A stretch of 64,000 bases of DNA from Microbacterium proteolyticum (GCF_030818075.1 NZ_JAUSZZ010000001.1:124001-188000), one strand, 5' to 3'. Counted from the stretch's first letter, positions 43,842-52,501 are shown. Notes: generated from the letters alone by a model not told the origin. Numbers and translations are program-made.

Positions 43842-45350
43842 TCACTCCGCGTCGGCGAAGATGACCTGGCGGCGCGTGCGCATGCGCGGCAGCGCGGCCA
43901 CGACGAGGATGACCACGGCCAGCAGGAGGAGCGTGCCCGAGATGGGCCGCGTGACGAACTCGGTCACATCGCCCTGCGAGATGATCATCGCGCGCCGGAA
44001 GTTGCGCTCCAGCAGCGGCCCGAGCACGAAGCCCAGCAGCAGCGGCGCCGGTTCGCAGCCCGCCTGCAACAGCACGAACCCGAGCAGGCCGAACACCGCC
44101 ACCATGAGCACGTCGTACGGGTTCCCGCTGATCGAGAAGGTCCCGATGGCGGCGAAGACGACGATGGCCGGGAACAGCGCCCAGTACGGCACCCGCAGCA
44201 TGCGCACCCAGATGCCGATCAGGGGCAGGTTCAACGCGACGAGCATCAGATTGCCGACCCACATCGACGCGATCAGGCCCCAGAACAGCACCGGCTCGGT
44301 CTCCATCACCGTCGGCCCGGGCTGGATGCCCTGGATGATGAAGGCGGCGAGGATGAGAGCCATCACGGGGTGCGCCGGGATGCCGAGGGTCAGCAGCGGG
44401 ATGAACGAGGTCTGCGCCGCGGCGTTGTTGGCCGACTCCGGACCCGCGACCCCCGCGATCGCCCCGCGTCCGAAGGTCTCGGGCTTCTTCGAGATCTTCT
44501 TCTCCATGGCGTAGGAGGCGAAGGATGCCAGGATGTGGCCGCCCCCGGGAAGGATGCCCAGGCCCGAGCCCAGCGCCGTTCCGCGCAGCGTCGGGCCGAT
44601 CATGGCGCGGCGGTCCTCGCGGTTGGGCCAGAGCCGCGACAGCTTCGCCAGCACGGGATTGCGCGATTCCGGGTTGGCGAGGTTGCGCAGGATCTCGGCG
44701 ATGCCGAAGATGCCCACCGCGAGCGAGACGAAGTCGAGACCGCCGTCGAGCTCCCGGATGCCACCGGTGAACCGCGCGTCACCGGTGAAGCTGTCCTGTC
44801 CCACGGTCGAGAGCAGGATGCCGAGCACGATCATGCCCAGCGCCTTCAGCGTCGATCCGCTCGCCAGCGCGATCGAGGCGATCAGTCCGAGGATGACGAG
44901 GGCGAAGTACTCGAACGCCCCGAAGCTCAGCGCCACGGTCGCCAGCGGCGGGGCCGCGACCGCGAGGATCAGGGTCGCGATCGTGCCCGCGGTGAACGAC
45001 GACAGGGCGGCGACGGCGAGCGCCGTGCCCGCCTTGCCCATCCTCGCCAGCTTGTGTCCGTCGATGGCCGTGACCGCCGACGACGATTCCCCCGGCAGGT
45101 TGATGAGGATCGCCGTCGTCGACCCGCCGTACTGCGCGCCGTAATAGATGCCGGCGAGCATGATGATCGCCGTCACCGGCTCGCCGAACGCGAACGTCAG
45201 CGGCAGCAGCATCGCCACGGTCGCGGTGGGGCCGATGCCCGGGAGCACTCCCACCGCCGTTCCCAGGGCGACGCCCAGCAGGCAGAACAGCAGGTTCTCC
45301 CACTGGAAGGCCGTCGCGAGACCCAGCATGAGGTTGTTCAGCAGGTCCAC
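43842..45350 (-). CDS. tctA: tripartite tricarboxylate transporter, large membrane subunit TctA
   Basis: A 502-residue membrane protein with about 11-12 hydrophobic segments. Family motifs are VLPGIGPTATVAMLLPLTF and YGAQYGGSTTAILINLPGE near the N-terminus, and a second Gly/Pro motif LGILPGGGHILASF. Together with TctB and the binding protein TctC it takes up citrate-like acids using the ion gradient. GTG at 45350, one base after the tctB stop, with GGAGG 5 bases upstream. Confidence 0.95.
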   Translation of the reverse strand: MDLLNNLMLGLATAFQWENLLFCLLGVALGTAVGVLPGIGPTATVAMLLPLTFAFGEPVTAIIMLAGIYYGAQYGGSTTAILINLPGESSSAVTAIDGHKLARMGKAGTALAVAALSSFTAGTIATLILAVAAPPLATVALSFGAFEYFALVILGLIASIALASGSTLKALGMIVLGILLSTVGQDSFTGDARFTGGIRELDGGLDFVSLAVGIFGIAEILRNLANPESRNPVLAKLSRLWPNREDRRAMIGPTLRGTALGSGLGILPGGGHILASFASYAMEKKISKKPETFGRGAIAGVAGPESANNAAAQTSFIPLLTLGIPAHPVMALILAAFIIQGIQPGPTVMETEPVLFWGLIASMWVGNLMLVALNLPLIGIWVRMLRVPYWALFPAIVVFAAIGTFSISGNPYDVLMVAVFGLLGFVLLQAGCEPAPLLLGFVLGPLLERNFRRAMIISQGDVTEFVTRPISGTLLLLAVVILVVAALPRMRTRRQVIFADAE

Positions 45351-45351
45351 G

Positions 45352-46011
45352 TCATCCTCCGATCCACGGTCCGATGACCGGCACGTTGAGGCCGAGGCCG
45401 AGCGAGAAGACCAGGTAGCACAGCACGGTCAGCGCCACGCTGGTCAGCAGCGCCTGCTTCACCGTGGTCTCCTTGCGGGCGAACGACACCGCGGCGACCG
45501 CGATGAAGACCGACAGCAGCAGTCCCAGACCGTCGATGGCGACGGCGAAGAAGACGATCGTCGCCATGATGATCAGCAGCGGACGCCACGGGATGCGCCC
45601 GAAACCGAGCGGCGCCCCGCGTTCGAGGTCGCCGACCACGGGCGTCGGACGGGTGACGAAGGGCACACCCTCCGCCTGCGACGCCTTGGCGGCGGCGAGC
45701 GCCTCGAAGGTCGACTCCTCCGCCATCTGCTCGGCCGTCGCGGGCTCCTCGACGAAGGTCTCCTGTCGGCTGGGCGCGACGAAGGCCTTCACCAGGACGG
45801 CGATCCCGAGGGCGACCAGCAGCAGGGCGATGCCGAGCGGGAAGGCACCCGGACCCATGGCGAGGGGAGTACCGAGTTCGTACCCGAGGGAGGCGACGGC
45901 GAAGATCGCGCCGAGGGCGAGGAAGACCCCGCCCCCGACGAGATCGGCCGGTGAGGGCTTTGGGGCTCCGCGGAGCGAGACGGGCTCGCCCCGCGGAGTG
46001 ATCTCGGCGAT
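45352..46011 (-). CDS. tctB: tripartite tricarboxylate transporter, small membrane subunit TctB
   Basis: The small four-helix subunit. The first ATG in frame (45858) would remove the first membrane helix, LVGGGVFLALGAIFAVASLG, which belongs to the family. The open frame continues upstream to the tctC stop but has no ATG, GTG or TTG. The best start is ATC at 46011, with AAGGGG 6 bases before it and 1 base after the tctC stop, giving 219 residues beginning xAEITPRGEP. Either ATC is used or the base is an error for ATG. A central charged linker (EEPATAEQMAEES) separates helices 2 and 3. Confidence 0.75.
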   Translation of the reverse strand: MAEITPRGEPVSLRGAPKPSPADLVGGGVFLALGAIFAVASLGYELGTPLAMGPGAFPLGIALLLVALGIAVLVKAFVAPSRQETFVEEPATAEQMAEESTFEALAAAKASQAEGVPFVTRPTPVVGDLERGAPLGFGRIPWRPLLIIMATIVFFAVAIDGLGLLLSVFIAVAAVSFARKETTVKQALLTSVALTVLCYLVFSLGLGLNVPVIGPWIGG

Positions 46012-46012
46012 G

Positions 46013-47008
46013 TCAGTTCCCCTTGCCGAGGAGGTCGCCCCACAGCGCGATCTGGTCGCTGAGCTGGGTCGACAGCACCGACGGCGCGGCCTGCTCGGCG
46101 CTGACCGGCGAGGTGCCGAGCTCTTCGAACTGCGTCTTCACCTCGTCGTTGCCGAGGGCCGTGATGAGCGCTTCGTTGAGTACGGTCACGACGTCCTCGG
46201 GGGTGCCGGCCGGAGCGTACAGGCCGTGCCAGATGCTCACCTCCACGTCGGGCAGGCCCGCCTCGGCGGTGGTGGGCACGTCCGGGAGCACGGCGACGCG
46301 TTCGGGGACGGTGACGGCGTACGCGTCGACGGCGCCGGAGAGGATCTGGCTCGCGGAGTTCGTCGTCTGGTCGCACAGCAGGTCGACCTGCCCGCCGAGC
46401 AGATCGGCCATGGCCGGTCCCGTCCCGTCGTAGGGCACCTCGGTGAGCGTGACGCCGAGGGCGTCCTGCATGAGGGTCGCGCACAGGTGCGAGGCGGACC
46501 CGACGCCCGCGTGGGCCAGGGTCACGGTGGACTCGTTCGCCTCGATGTACTCCACGAGCTCTTCGAAGGATGCCGGACCCAGGCCCGTCTTCGAGAGGAT
46601 CGCCATCGGCACCTCCGTCACGAGGCCCACCGGCTCGAAGTCGGCGACGGGGTCGAAGTTCAGGTCGGGGTAGAGCGTCGGTGCGGTCGACATCCCGATG
46701 TGGTGCAGCAGCAGGGTGTAGCCGTCGGGGTCGGCCTGCGAGGCTTCGCCGGCGCCGACCGTGCCGCCGGCGCCCTCGACGTTGTCGACGACCACCTGCA
46801 CGCCCAGTTCCTCCCCGAGCGGTTCGGCGAGGATGCGGGTGACGGTGTCGGTCGGGCCGCCGGCCGAGAAGGGCACGATGACGTCGATCGTGTCGGAGGG
46901 GTAGGTGTCTCCGCCACCCCCACCGCCGGCTCCGCCGGAGCAGGCGGCGAGCGAGAGGGTCAGGGCGAGTCCGGCGGAGCCGGCGAGAAGGAAACGGGAA
47001 CGCGTCAT
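46013..47008 (-). CDS. tctC: tripartite tricarboxylate transporter substrate-binding lipoprotein TctC
   Basis: A 331-residue Bug-family binding protein. A lipoprotein signal with lipobox LAAC is followed by a Gly-rich linker and the family start TIDVIVPFSAGGPTDTVTR; other marks are NVEGAGGTVGA and VPYDGTGPAMADLLGGQVD. It delivers citrate or another tricarboxylate to TctAB. ATG at 47008 with AAGGA 7 bases upstream. First gene of tctCBA; two copies of the 19-bp candidate CitB motif lie 104-164 bases before it. Confidence 0.95.
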   Translation of the reverse strand: MTRSRFLLAGSAGLALTLSLAACSGGAGGGGGGDTYPSDTIDVIVPFSAGGPTDTVTRILAEPLGEELGVQVVVDNVEGAGGTVGAGEASQADPDGYTLLLHHIGMSTAPTLYPDLNFDPVADFEPVGLVTEVPMAILSKTGLGPASFEELVEYIEANESTVTLAHAGVGSASHLCATLMQDALGVTLTEVPYDGTGPAMADLLGGQVDLLCDQTTNSASQILSGAVDAYAVTVPERVAVLPDVPTTAEAGLPDVEVSIWHGLYAPAGTPEDVVTVLNEALITALGNDEVKTQFEELGTSPVSAEQAAPSVLSTQLSDQIALWGDLLGKGN

Positions 47009-47112
47009 TGCTGTGTCCTTTGCGTCTTCATCGACTTGGTCGACCGCGACGTCGGTGTCGCAGTGGCCCCATGCTGCGGGTCGGGAGTGCCCCCGGCAAC
47101 GGCTCCGGCGCG

Positions 47113-47172
47113 ACCACTATGAACGCAAGTCCGACGCCCGCCGCCCGGCGGTGAACACTATGAACGCAAGTC
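47113..47172 (-). promoter_or_regulatory. paired candidate CitB-type sites before tctC
   Basis: ACCACTATGAACGCAAGTC (47113-47131) and AACACTATGAACGCAAGTC (47154-47172, written on the plus strand) are direct repeats 41 bases apart, close to four helical turns. The rest of the 297-base gap 47009-47305 holds no gene that I can see. Confidence 0.55.
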
Positions 47173-47305
47173 GTCGACCCTCGGACGCCGAAACCGCCTC
47201 GGGCCACCCGCACGCGGCATCCTGACGCGATGCGCGTTCGACGAAGTCGAGTCTGGCAGGCGCCCCGCGCCACCCGGCCCCGGCCTCACCGGCCGCCGGG
47301 CCGGC

Positions 47306-47695
47306 TCAGGCGAGCAGCGTCAACACCAGGCCGATCAGGGGCAGGGTGCCCTGGATGGCCGCGGGCCGCAGGTACCGGCGTCCCGACGTGACGAGCACGA
47401 GCGCCGCAGCGAGCATCGAGCCGAGCGAGAACACCAGCAGCGTCCGCCCGGCGACGTCGTCGAAGCCGTTCACGATCCACAGCACGATGCCGATAGCCGC
47501 GCCGATCGCGAGGAACAGGTTGTAGAAGCCCTGGTTGTAGGCCATTGGCCTGGTCGCATCGGCCGTGCCCTGATCGGCGACGCCGAAGGTCTTCCACGTT
47601 CCCGGCTGGGTCCAGCGGATGCTCTCGAGCACGAAGATGTAGACGTGCAGCAGGGCGGCGAGCCCCGCGAAGACCAGAGCGAGAAGGCCGACCAT
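47306..47695 (-). CDS. DUF1304 family membrane protein
   Basis: A 129-residue integral membrane protein with four hydrophobic segments. The DUF1304 signature is the N-terminal HVYIFVLESIRWTQP and the following NQGFYNLFLAIGA. Function unknown. ATG at 47695 with TAGCGT 6 bases upstream. Divergent by 35 bases from the LysR effector-domain gene, so both promoters overlap. Confidence 0.9.
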   Translation of the reverse strand: MVGLLALVFAGLAALLHVYIFVLESIRWTQPGTWKTFGVADQGTADATRPMAYNQGFYNLFLAIGAAIGIVLWIVNGFDDVAGRTLLVFSLGSMLAAALVLVTSGRRYLRPAAIQGTLPLIGLVLTLLA

Positions 47696-47701
47696 GCGTC
47701 T

Positions 47702-47707
47702 ACGCTA
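47702..47707 (-). promoter_or_regulatory. leaderless -10 hexamer of the DUF1304 gene
   Basis: TAGCGT, 6 bases before ATG 47695. The back-to-back hexamer at 47719 serves the opposite gene. Confidence 0.5.
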
Positions 47708-47718
47708 CCGCCGGCGGT

Positions 47719-47724
47719 TAGCCT
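47719..47724 (+). promoter_or_regulatory. leaderless -10 hexamer of the LysR effector-domain gene
   Basis: TAGCCT, 6 bases before ATG 47731. Confidence 0.5.
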
Positions 47725-47730
47725 GGACCC

Positions 47731-48444
47731 ATGGCGAACGGCGGCGGATCCCGAGGACGCACCGGTCGGCCCCACCGCGCCGGGGGCGCGAAGCCGGCCC
47801 CCTCTCGGACGAAGGCTCCGAAGCGCGATCGTCCGGCTCCCCCCGTCCGCGAGGAGCCGCGCCACTTCGTGCTCGGAGCGATCCCGGGGGCCACACCGGG
47901 CAAATGGATCGACCTCTGGCGCGAGCGGATGCCGCACGTGACCCTCACCCTCCGCGAGATCACGGTCGCCGAGCAGCGATCCGCTCTCGACGAGGTGGAC
48001 GCTGCCCTCGTCCGGCTGCCCGTTGCGGCATCCGACGACCTGCACGTCATCCCGCTCTACGAGGAGCAGCCGGTCGTGGTGATGTCGGCCGACTCCGACC
48101 TGACCGCGGCCGACGAGCTGGAGCGCGCCGATCTGGCGGGCGAGGTCGTCATCGTCCCCCTCGACGACGTCTTGCGCGTGGAGATTCCGGATGCCGTCGC
48201 CCCGGCGTTCGCCGCCCCGGCCGACACGGCCGAAGCGGTCGCCACCGTCGCGGCCGGAGTGGGGGTCGTGATCATGCCGATGTCGCTGGCCCGCGCTCAT
48301 CAGCGACGCGACGTCGAGTACCGCGTGCTGCGCGACGGGCCGGGTTCGACGGTCGCGCTCGCGTGGCTGCGGGAGCGCACCACCGCCGACGTCGAGGCAT
48401 TCGTCGGCGTCGTGCGCGGGCGGACGGCTCGCTCGTCTCGCTGA
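47731..48444 (+). CDS. LysR substrate-binding-domain protein lacking the DNA-binding domain
   Basis: A 237-residue protein whose residues 45-225 follow the LysR-regulator effector domain: FVLGAIPGATPGKWIDLWRE, VDAALVRLPV, LHVIPLYEEQPVVVMS and VAAGVGVVIMP. There is no HTH; instead the first 40 residues are basic and Pro/Lys/Arg-rich (GRTGRPHRAGGAKPAPSRTK). It may bind a small ligand or partner without binding specific DNA, or bind DNA non-specifically through the tail. I see no in-frame HTH upstream. Confidence 0.8.
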   Translation: MANGGGSRGRTGRPHRAGGAKPAPSRTKAPKRDRPAPPVREEPRHFVLGAIPGATPGKWIDLWRERMPHVTLTLREITVAEQRSALDEVDAALVRLPVAASDDLHVIPLYEEQPVVVMSADSDLTAADELERADLAGEVVIVPLDDVLRVEIPDAVAPAFAAPADTAEAVATVAAGVGVVIMPMSLARAHQRRDVEYRVLRDGPGSTVALAWLRERTTADVEAFVGVVRGRTARSSR

Positions 48445-48499
48445 CGCACATCGCGGTCGCCCTCAGGCGGGACAAGACCGCGCGCCGGGGCCAGGCCGT

Positions 48500-48549
<50 letters not shown>

Positions 48550-48609
48550 GCCCAGCCTGCGGCGCCGTCTGCGGTGCCGGCCCCGCCTCCGCCGCGCTCG
48601 CCGACGCAC

Positions 48610-48676
48610 GCATAAACGCAATCCGCGCGCAGAAACACGCTCTCGTCACGTTTCTGCGCAGGAATCGCGTTTATGC
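48610..48676. repeat. 67-bp imperfect palindrome, family C
   Basis: Outer arms GCATAAACGC and GCGTTTATGC are perfect; the inner parts pair CGCAGAAAC with GTTTCTGCG, with a few mismatches between, around a central loop CGCTCTCGTCAC or similar. Different sequence from the other palindromes in the window. Confidence 0.85.
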
Positions 48677-48757
48677 GCCGGCCGAGGCGACCCGGCGGAG
48701 CCGTGAGCAACGTTGCGCCGCGTTTCCCACCCCCGGTCACCGTGACGGCCGCGCGCA

Positions 48758-48763
48758 TAGAAT
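48758..48763 (+). promoter_or_regulatory. leaderless -10 hexamer of the amidotransferase gene
   Basis: TAGAAT, one base from TATAAT, 6 bases before GTG 48770. Confidence 0.55.
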
Positions 48764-48769
48764 CCCTGG

Positions 48770-49498
48770 GTGACCGCGCCCCTGCTCTACGTCTGCGTCC
48801 GGCCGCAGCGTGCTGCGGCCGTGGCGGAGTGGGCGTCGTTCCGCGACGGCCTGGGCGTCGGCGACGACGACCTCGTCCACCACGATCTCGTGCGCGAGCC
48901 GCTGCCGCTCGACCTCGAGCGCTACGCCGCCGTCGTGGTCGGCGGGAGCCCCTTCAACGTCACCGATCCCGACAAGACCGACGAGCAGCAGCGCCTCGAA
49001 CGCGACCTCGAGCGTCTGGCGGCGACCGCGATCGAGGGCCGCACCCACGCGCTGTTCACCTGCTTCGGCATCGGTGTGGTCACGCGCCTCCTGGGCGGGA
49101 CGGTCACCCTTCAGCACCCCGAGGGCACGGGTCCCGCCGACATCTCGCTGACCGACGCGGGCCGCGAGGACGAGCTGTTCGGCATCCTGAACCCCCGCTT
49201 CGAGGCGCTCACCGCGCATAAGGAGGGCGCCGACGCCGTGCCGCCCGGTGCGACGCTGCTCGCGGAGAACGACGCCTGCCCGGTGCAGGCGTACCGTGCC
49301 GGGGCCGGGCTGTGGGCGACGCAGTTCCACCCGGAGCCGACGACCGACGCGTTCGTGGCGCGCATGCGGGTCTACCGCGACGCCGGGTACTTCGACGCCG
49401 AGGCCTTCGACGAGGTCTCGGCGCACGTGCGGTCGGCGTCCGTCGAGCAGCCCACGCGCCTGCTGCGGTCCTTCGCCGCACGCGCGGTCGCGGCCTGA
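48770..49498 (+). CDS. class I glutamine amidotransferase-like protein
   Basis: A 242-residue stand-alone class I amidotransferase domain, often called GMP synthase-like. The nucleophile Cys98 is in LFTCFGIGV, where the usual GxCxGxQ elbow is altered, and the His-Glu pair is in TQFHPEPT. The catalytic triad is intact, so glutamine hydrolysis is plausible; the acceptor is unknown. GTG at 48770. Confidence 0.87.
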   Translation: MTAPLLYVCVRPQRAAAVAEWASFRDGLGVGDDDLVHHDLVREPLPLDLERYAAVVVGGSPFNVTDPDKTDEQQRLERDLERLAATAIEGRTHALFTCFGIGVVTRLLGGTVTLQHPEGTGPADISLTDAGREDELFGILNPRFEALTAHKEGADAVPPGATLLAENDACPVQAYRAGAGLWATQFHPEPTTDAFVARMRVYRDAGYFDAEAFDEVSAHVRSASVEQPTRLLRSFAARAVAA

Positions 49499-49653
49499 GA
49501 CGTCCCGTCCGGCCGCCCCGGGAAGCGACGAGCGGCGGGCCGATGCCGCGCAGCGCCCGCACCGGGTCCGTCATCGCCCACCGGGACCGCGGAATCGCGA
49601 GGGGCCGCGTGGCATCCACGTCAAGCCCACCATCGACATTTACCTAGCTTTTC

Positions 49654-49659
49654 TAGTGT
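49654..49659 (+). promoter_or_regulatory. leaderless -10 hexamer of the TspO-like gene
   Basis: TAGTGT in an AT-rich patch, 7 bases before ATG 49667. Confidence 0.5.
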
Positions 49660-49666
49660 TCTCGGT

Positions 49667-50482
49667 ATGAACACAGCAACTCAGTGGCGGGGCGCAGACC
49701 TCGCGCGTCAGATCGTCGTGCTCTCCGCGGTGTCGTTCATGCTCATCGCCGCCGTCATCGGAGCGGGCGCGTTCGGGAACTCGGCGGTGCAGGATCAGCA
49801 GGGCGGCGCCCTCGACACGGATGGTTCCTACCTCGCCCCCGCCGGCCCCGCGTTCTCCATCTGGTCGGTGATCTACCTCGGCCTGATCGTCTACGCGGTG
49901 TGGCAGGCTCTGCCCTCCCAGCGGACGAACCCCCGTCAGCGCGCGCTCGGGTGGCTCATCGCCCTCACGATGACGCTCAACGGCCTCTGGCTCGTCGCCG
50001 CCCGCTTCGGCACGCTGCTGCTCACCGTCGTCGACATCGCGCTCCTGCTCGCGGCCCTCGGCTGGACGTTCCGAGTCGCCGTCGCCACTCGCGAACCGCG
50101 CGGCGGCGTCGCCGACTCCGTCCTCATCGACGGCGTGACGGGCCTGCACCTCGGGTGGGTCACCCTGGCGACCGTGGCGAACATCTCCGCGTACCTCACC
50201 ACCGTCGTCCCGCCCCGCTGGGAGGACGCAGCGGATGCCATCGGCATCGCGGTGCTGGTCGTGGTCGCCCTCATCGGTCTCGCCATCGCGTGGCGGAGCG
50301 GCTGGCGCATCACCCCCGCCCTGGCGCTCGCATGGGGCCTGAGCTGGCTCGCGGTGGAGCGCTTCACCGGCGAGCCGCAGAGCGGCCCGATCGGCGCGAC
50401 CGCACTCGTCGTCGCGGCCGTCGTGCTGCTGCCCCCGGCCATCGTGAGGGTGCTGCGTCTGATCCGCCCGAGCGTCGACTGA
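49667..50482 (+). CDS. tryptophan-rich sensory protein / TspO-MBR-like membrane protein
   Basis: A 271-residue membrane protein with about seven to eight hydrophobic segments. It resembles TspO mainly in APAGPAFSIWSVIYLGL and WLIALTMTLNGLWLVAA; the family core is about 160 residues and the rest is an extra C-terminal membrane region. TspO binds tetrapyrroles, but the function of these longer actinobacterial forms is not known. Confidence 0.8.
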   Translation: MNTATQWRGADLARQIVVLSAVSFMLIAAVIGAGAFGNSAVQDQQGGALDTDGSYLAPAGPAFSIWSVIYLGLIVYAVWQALPSQRTNPRQRALGWLIALTMTLNGLWLVAARFGTLLLTVVDIALLLAALGWTFRVAVATREPRGGVADSVLIDGVTGLHLGWVTLATVANISAYLTTVVPPRWEDAADAIGIAVLVVVALIGLAIAWRSGWRITPALALAWGLSWLAVERFTGEPQSGPIGATALVVAAVVLLPPAIVRVLRLIRPSVD

Positions 50483-50496
50483 CCGCGTAACCCCGC

Positions 50497-50526
50497 GGCA
50501 TCCGCCTGACAAGAGGGGCGGATGCC
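50497..50526 (+). terminator. terminator hairpin after the TspO-like gene
   Basis: GGCATCCGCC (50497-50506) and GGCGGATGCC (50517-50526), a perfect 10-bp stem with a 10-base loop, 15 bases after the stop. Again a GGCATCC/GGATGCC pair. Confidence 0.65.
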
Positions 50527-50552
50527 GAAGGCGCGGGGAGTGTAATCGAGCG

Positions 50553-51593
50553 GTGGACTCGCTGCCTCTCCCCCTGCTCGTGATCATCTTCGTCGCCGCC
50601 GCGGCTGTCGTCTGGGTGGCCGGCATCCAGCTGTCGAAGGCGACGGATGTCATCGACGCGCGCCTCCATCTCGGCAGCGCCCTGGGCGGTCTCATCGTCC
50701 TGGCGGTGGCCACCAACCTCCCCGAGATCGCGATCACCGTCTCGGCCGCGGTGTCGGGCAATCTCGACGTGGCCGTCGGCAACATCCTCGGCGGCATCGC
50801 GCTGCAGACGGTGGTTCTCGTCATCCTCGACGCCTTCGGCAAGCGGGGCCACGGGGTGAAGCCGCTCACCTACCGCGCGGCATCCCTGACGCTTGTGCTG
50901 GAGGGGTTGGTCGTGGTGGCCGTGCTGGCCGCGGTCATCGCCGGCAGCCAGCTCCCCGACGGCCTCGAGGTGCTCCGCCTCACCCCCGATGTCGTGCTGA
51001 TCGCTGCCCTGTGGATCGTGGGGCTCCTGCTCGTGCAGCGAGCCGGATCGAATCTGCCGTGGCACGAGGACGGGCGGGCTCCCGACGCGAGCCCGAAGCC
51101 GCAGAAGAGCGAGAAGAAGATGAGCACGAAGAAGGCCTTCGTCGTGTTCTCGATCTCGGCTCTCGCGACCCTGGTCGCCGGTGTCGTGCTCGAGCGGTCC
51201 GGTGATGCCGCGTCGTCGCAGATCGGCCTCTCCGGCGTGCTCTTCGGCGCCACCGTGCTGGCGCTGGCGACGTCGCTGCCCGAGATCTCCACCGGTCTGC
51301 AGGCGATCCGCCAGGGCGACGACAACCTCGCCATCAGCGACATCTTCGGCGGCAACGCCTTCTTGCCCGTGCTGTTCCTGCTCGCAACGGTGATCTCGGG
51401 GTCGGCGGTGCTCCCCCGGGCGAATGCCGCCGACATCTACCTCACCGCCCTGGCCGCACTGCTGACGCTGGTCTACGTCGTCGGCCTGATCTTCCGGCCG
51501 CAGCGGCGCGTCATCGGCATGGGTATCGACTCGTTCGTCGTGCTCGTTCTCTACGCGGTGGGGATCGGCGGGCTGTTCGCGATCTCCGGTTGA
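50553..51593 (+). CDS. sodium/calcium exchanger (CaCA) family membrane protein
   Basis: A 346-residue cation antiporter with two homologous halves, each with a signature alpha-repeat: AVATNLPEIAITVSAAVSGN (first) and ALATSLPEISTGLQAIRQGD (second), whose acidic residues bind the cation. A charged cytoplasmic loop (about residues 165-190) separates the halves. Likely Ca2+ or another cation exchanged for H+ or Na+. GTG at 50553. Confidence 0.9.
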   Translation: MDSLPLPLLVIIFVAAAAVVWVAGIQLSKATDVIDARLHLGSALGGLIVLAVATNLPEIAITVSAAVSGNLDVAVGNILGGIALQTVVLVILDAFGKRGHGVKPLTYRAASLTLVLEGLVVVAVLAAVIAGSQLPDGLEVLRLTPDVVLIAALWIVGLLLVQRAGSNLPWHEDGRAPDASPKPQKSEKKMSTKKAFVVFSISALATLVAGVVLERSGDAASSQIGLSGVLFGATVLALATSLPEISTGLQAIRQGDDNLAISDIFGGNAFLPVLFLLATVISGSAVLPRANAADIYLTALAALLTLVYVVGLIFRPQRRVIGMGIDSFVVLVLYAVGIGGLFAISG

Positions 51594-51637
51594 AACCGGC
51601 ACCCGCGAGCGACGTCACTGCGCGTGTGGGCGTCCGG

Positions 51638-52309
51638 TCACCGCGTGCGTCGCCGCCACCCCTCGACGACGCGACGCCGAAGTGCACCCTGTTCGGGGAG
51701 CGAGACGTCGAACCAGATGGCGAGGATGCGCGACACCGCAGTGACCGCCACCCCGACTCCGCCCGCCACGATCAAGGGGACTCCCGCAGCGGCGAGACCG
51801 CAGATGGTCACGCTTCCGGCGATCGCCGTTGCGGAGTACAGCGACCGGATCTCCATCGCCGCGGGTGGCACGCCCAGCATGAGGTCGCGCAGGATCCCTC
51901 CCCCGACGGCCCCCAGGGTGCCCACCAGCACCGCGGGAAACAGCGTCAAGCCCGAATCGAGCGCCTTGCAGGTCGACAGCGCGGCGAACATCGCGATGGC
52001 CAGCGCGTCGAGATAGTCCGCAGCCGACGTCACCTGGTCGAGCAGCGGAGCGATCAGGATGCCGATGAAAGCCGCACCCATGGCCGTGGGGACGTAGTAC
52101 GGCTGCTGCAACGCGGCGATCGGGACCTCCAGCAGCACGTCCCGGATGACCCCTCCGCCGAGGGCGACGAGGATGCCGATGAACGCGACCCCGAGGAAGT
52201 GGATGCGGCGGGAGTCGCGTATCGCGTAGGCGAACGCCGACCCCTGCAGCCCGCCGAGAACGACGCCGCTCAGGTCGGCCCAGAGGGGGACTTCGAATGA
52301 TGGGGACAA
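51638..52309 (-). CDS. TRIC/UPF0126 cation channel-like membrane protein
   Basis: About 223 residues with seven hydrophobic segments and the two UPF0126 repeats, each with a GGGxxRD motif: ALGGGVIRDVLL and AVGGGILRDLML. Related TRIC proteins are trimeric monovalent cation channels. I chose TTG at 52309, with GGAGAGGT upstream; an in-frame TTG at 52333 is the alternative. Convergent with the exchanger gene. Confidence 0.87.
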   Translation of the reverse strand: MSPSFEVPLWADLSGVVLGGLQGSAFAYAIRDSRRIHFLGVAFIGILVALGGGVIRDVLLEVPIAALQQPYYVPTAMGAAFIGILIAPLLDQVTSAADYLDALAIAMFAALSTCKALDSGLTLFPAVLVGTLGAVGGGILRDLMLGVPPAAMEIRSLYSATAIAGSVTICGLAAAGVPLIVAGGVGVAVTAVSRILAIWFDVSLPEQGALRRRVVEGWRRRTR

Positions 52310-52461
52310 CGGCGTCCCACCTCTCCAGCGCAACTGCGCTCACGGACACGTCCGACGGCGTGTGCCGTCAGTGTAGGCCGCCGACGATGAGAGCGGCCGC
52401 TCAAAATCCGCTGTCCAACGTCGCCGATTCGCACCCGCCGGCCACCCGCACCGGGCACAGG

Positions 52462-52491
52462 ACGGCCCCGCCCCCAGAGGGACGGGGCCGT
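52462..52491 (-). terminator. terminator hairpin after treZ
   Basis: ACGGCCCCG and CGGGGCCGT form a 9-bp stem with a 12-base loop, 11 bases beyond the treZ stop on the minus strand. Confidence 0.7.
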
Positions 52492-52501
52492 TCATCACCG
52501 G

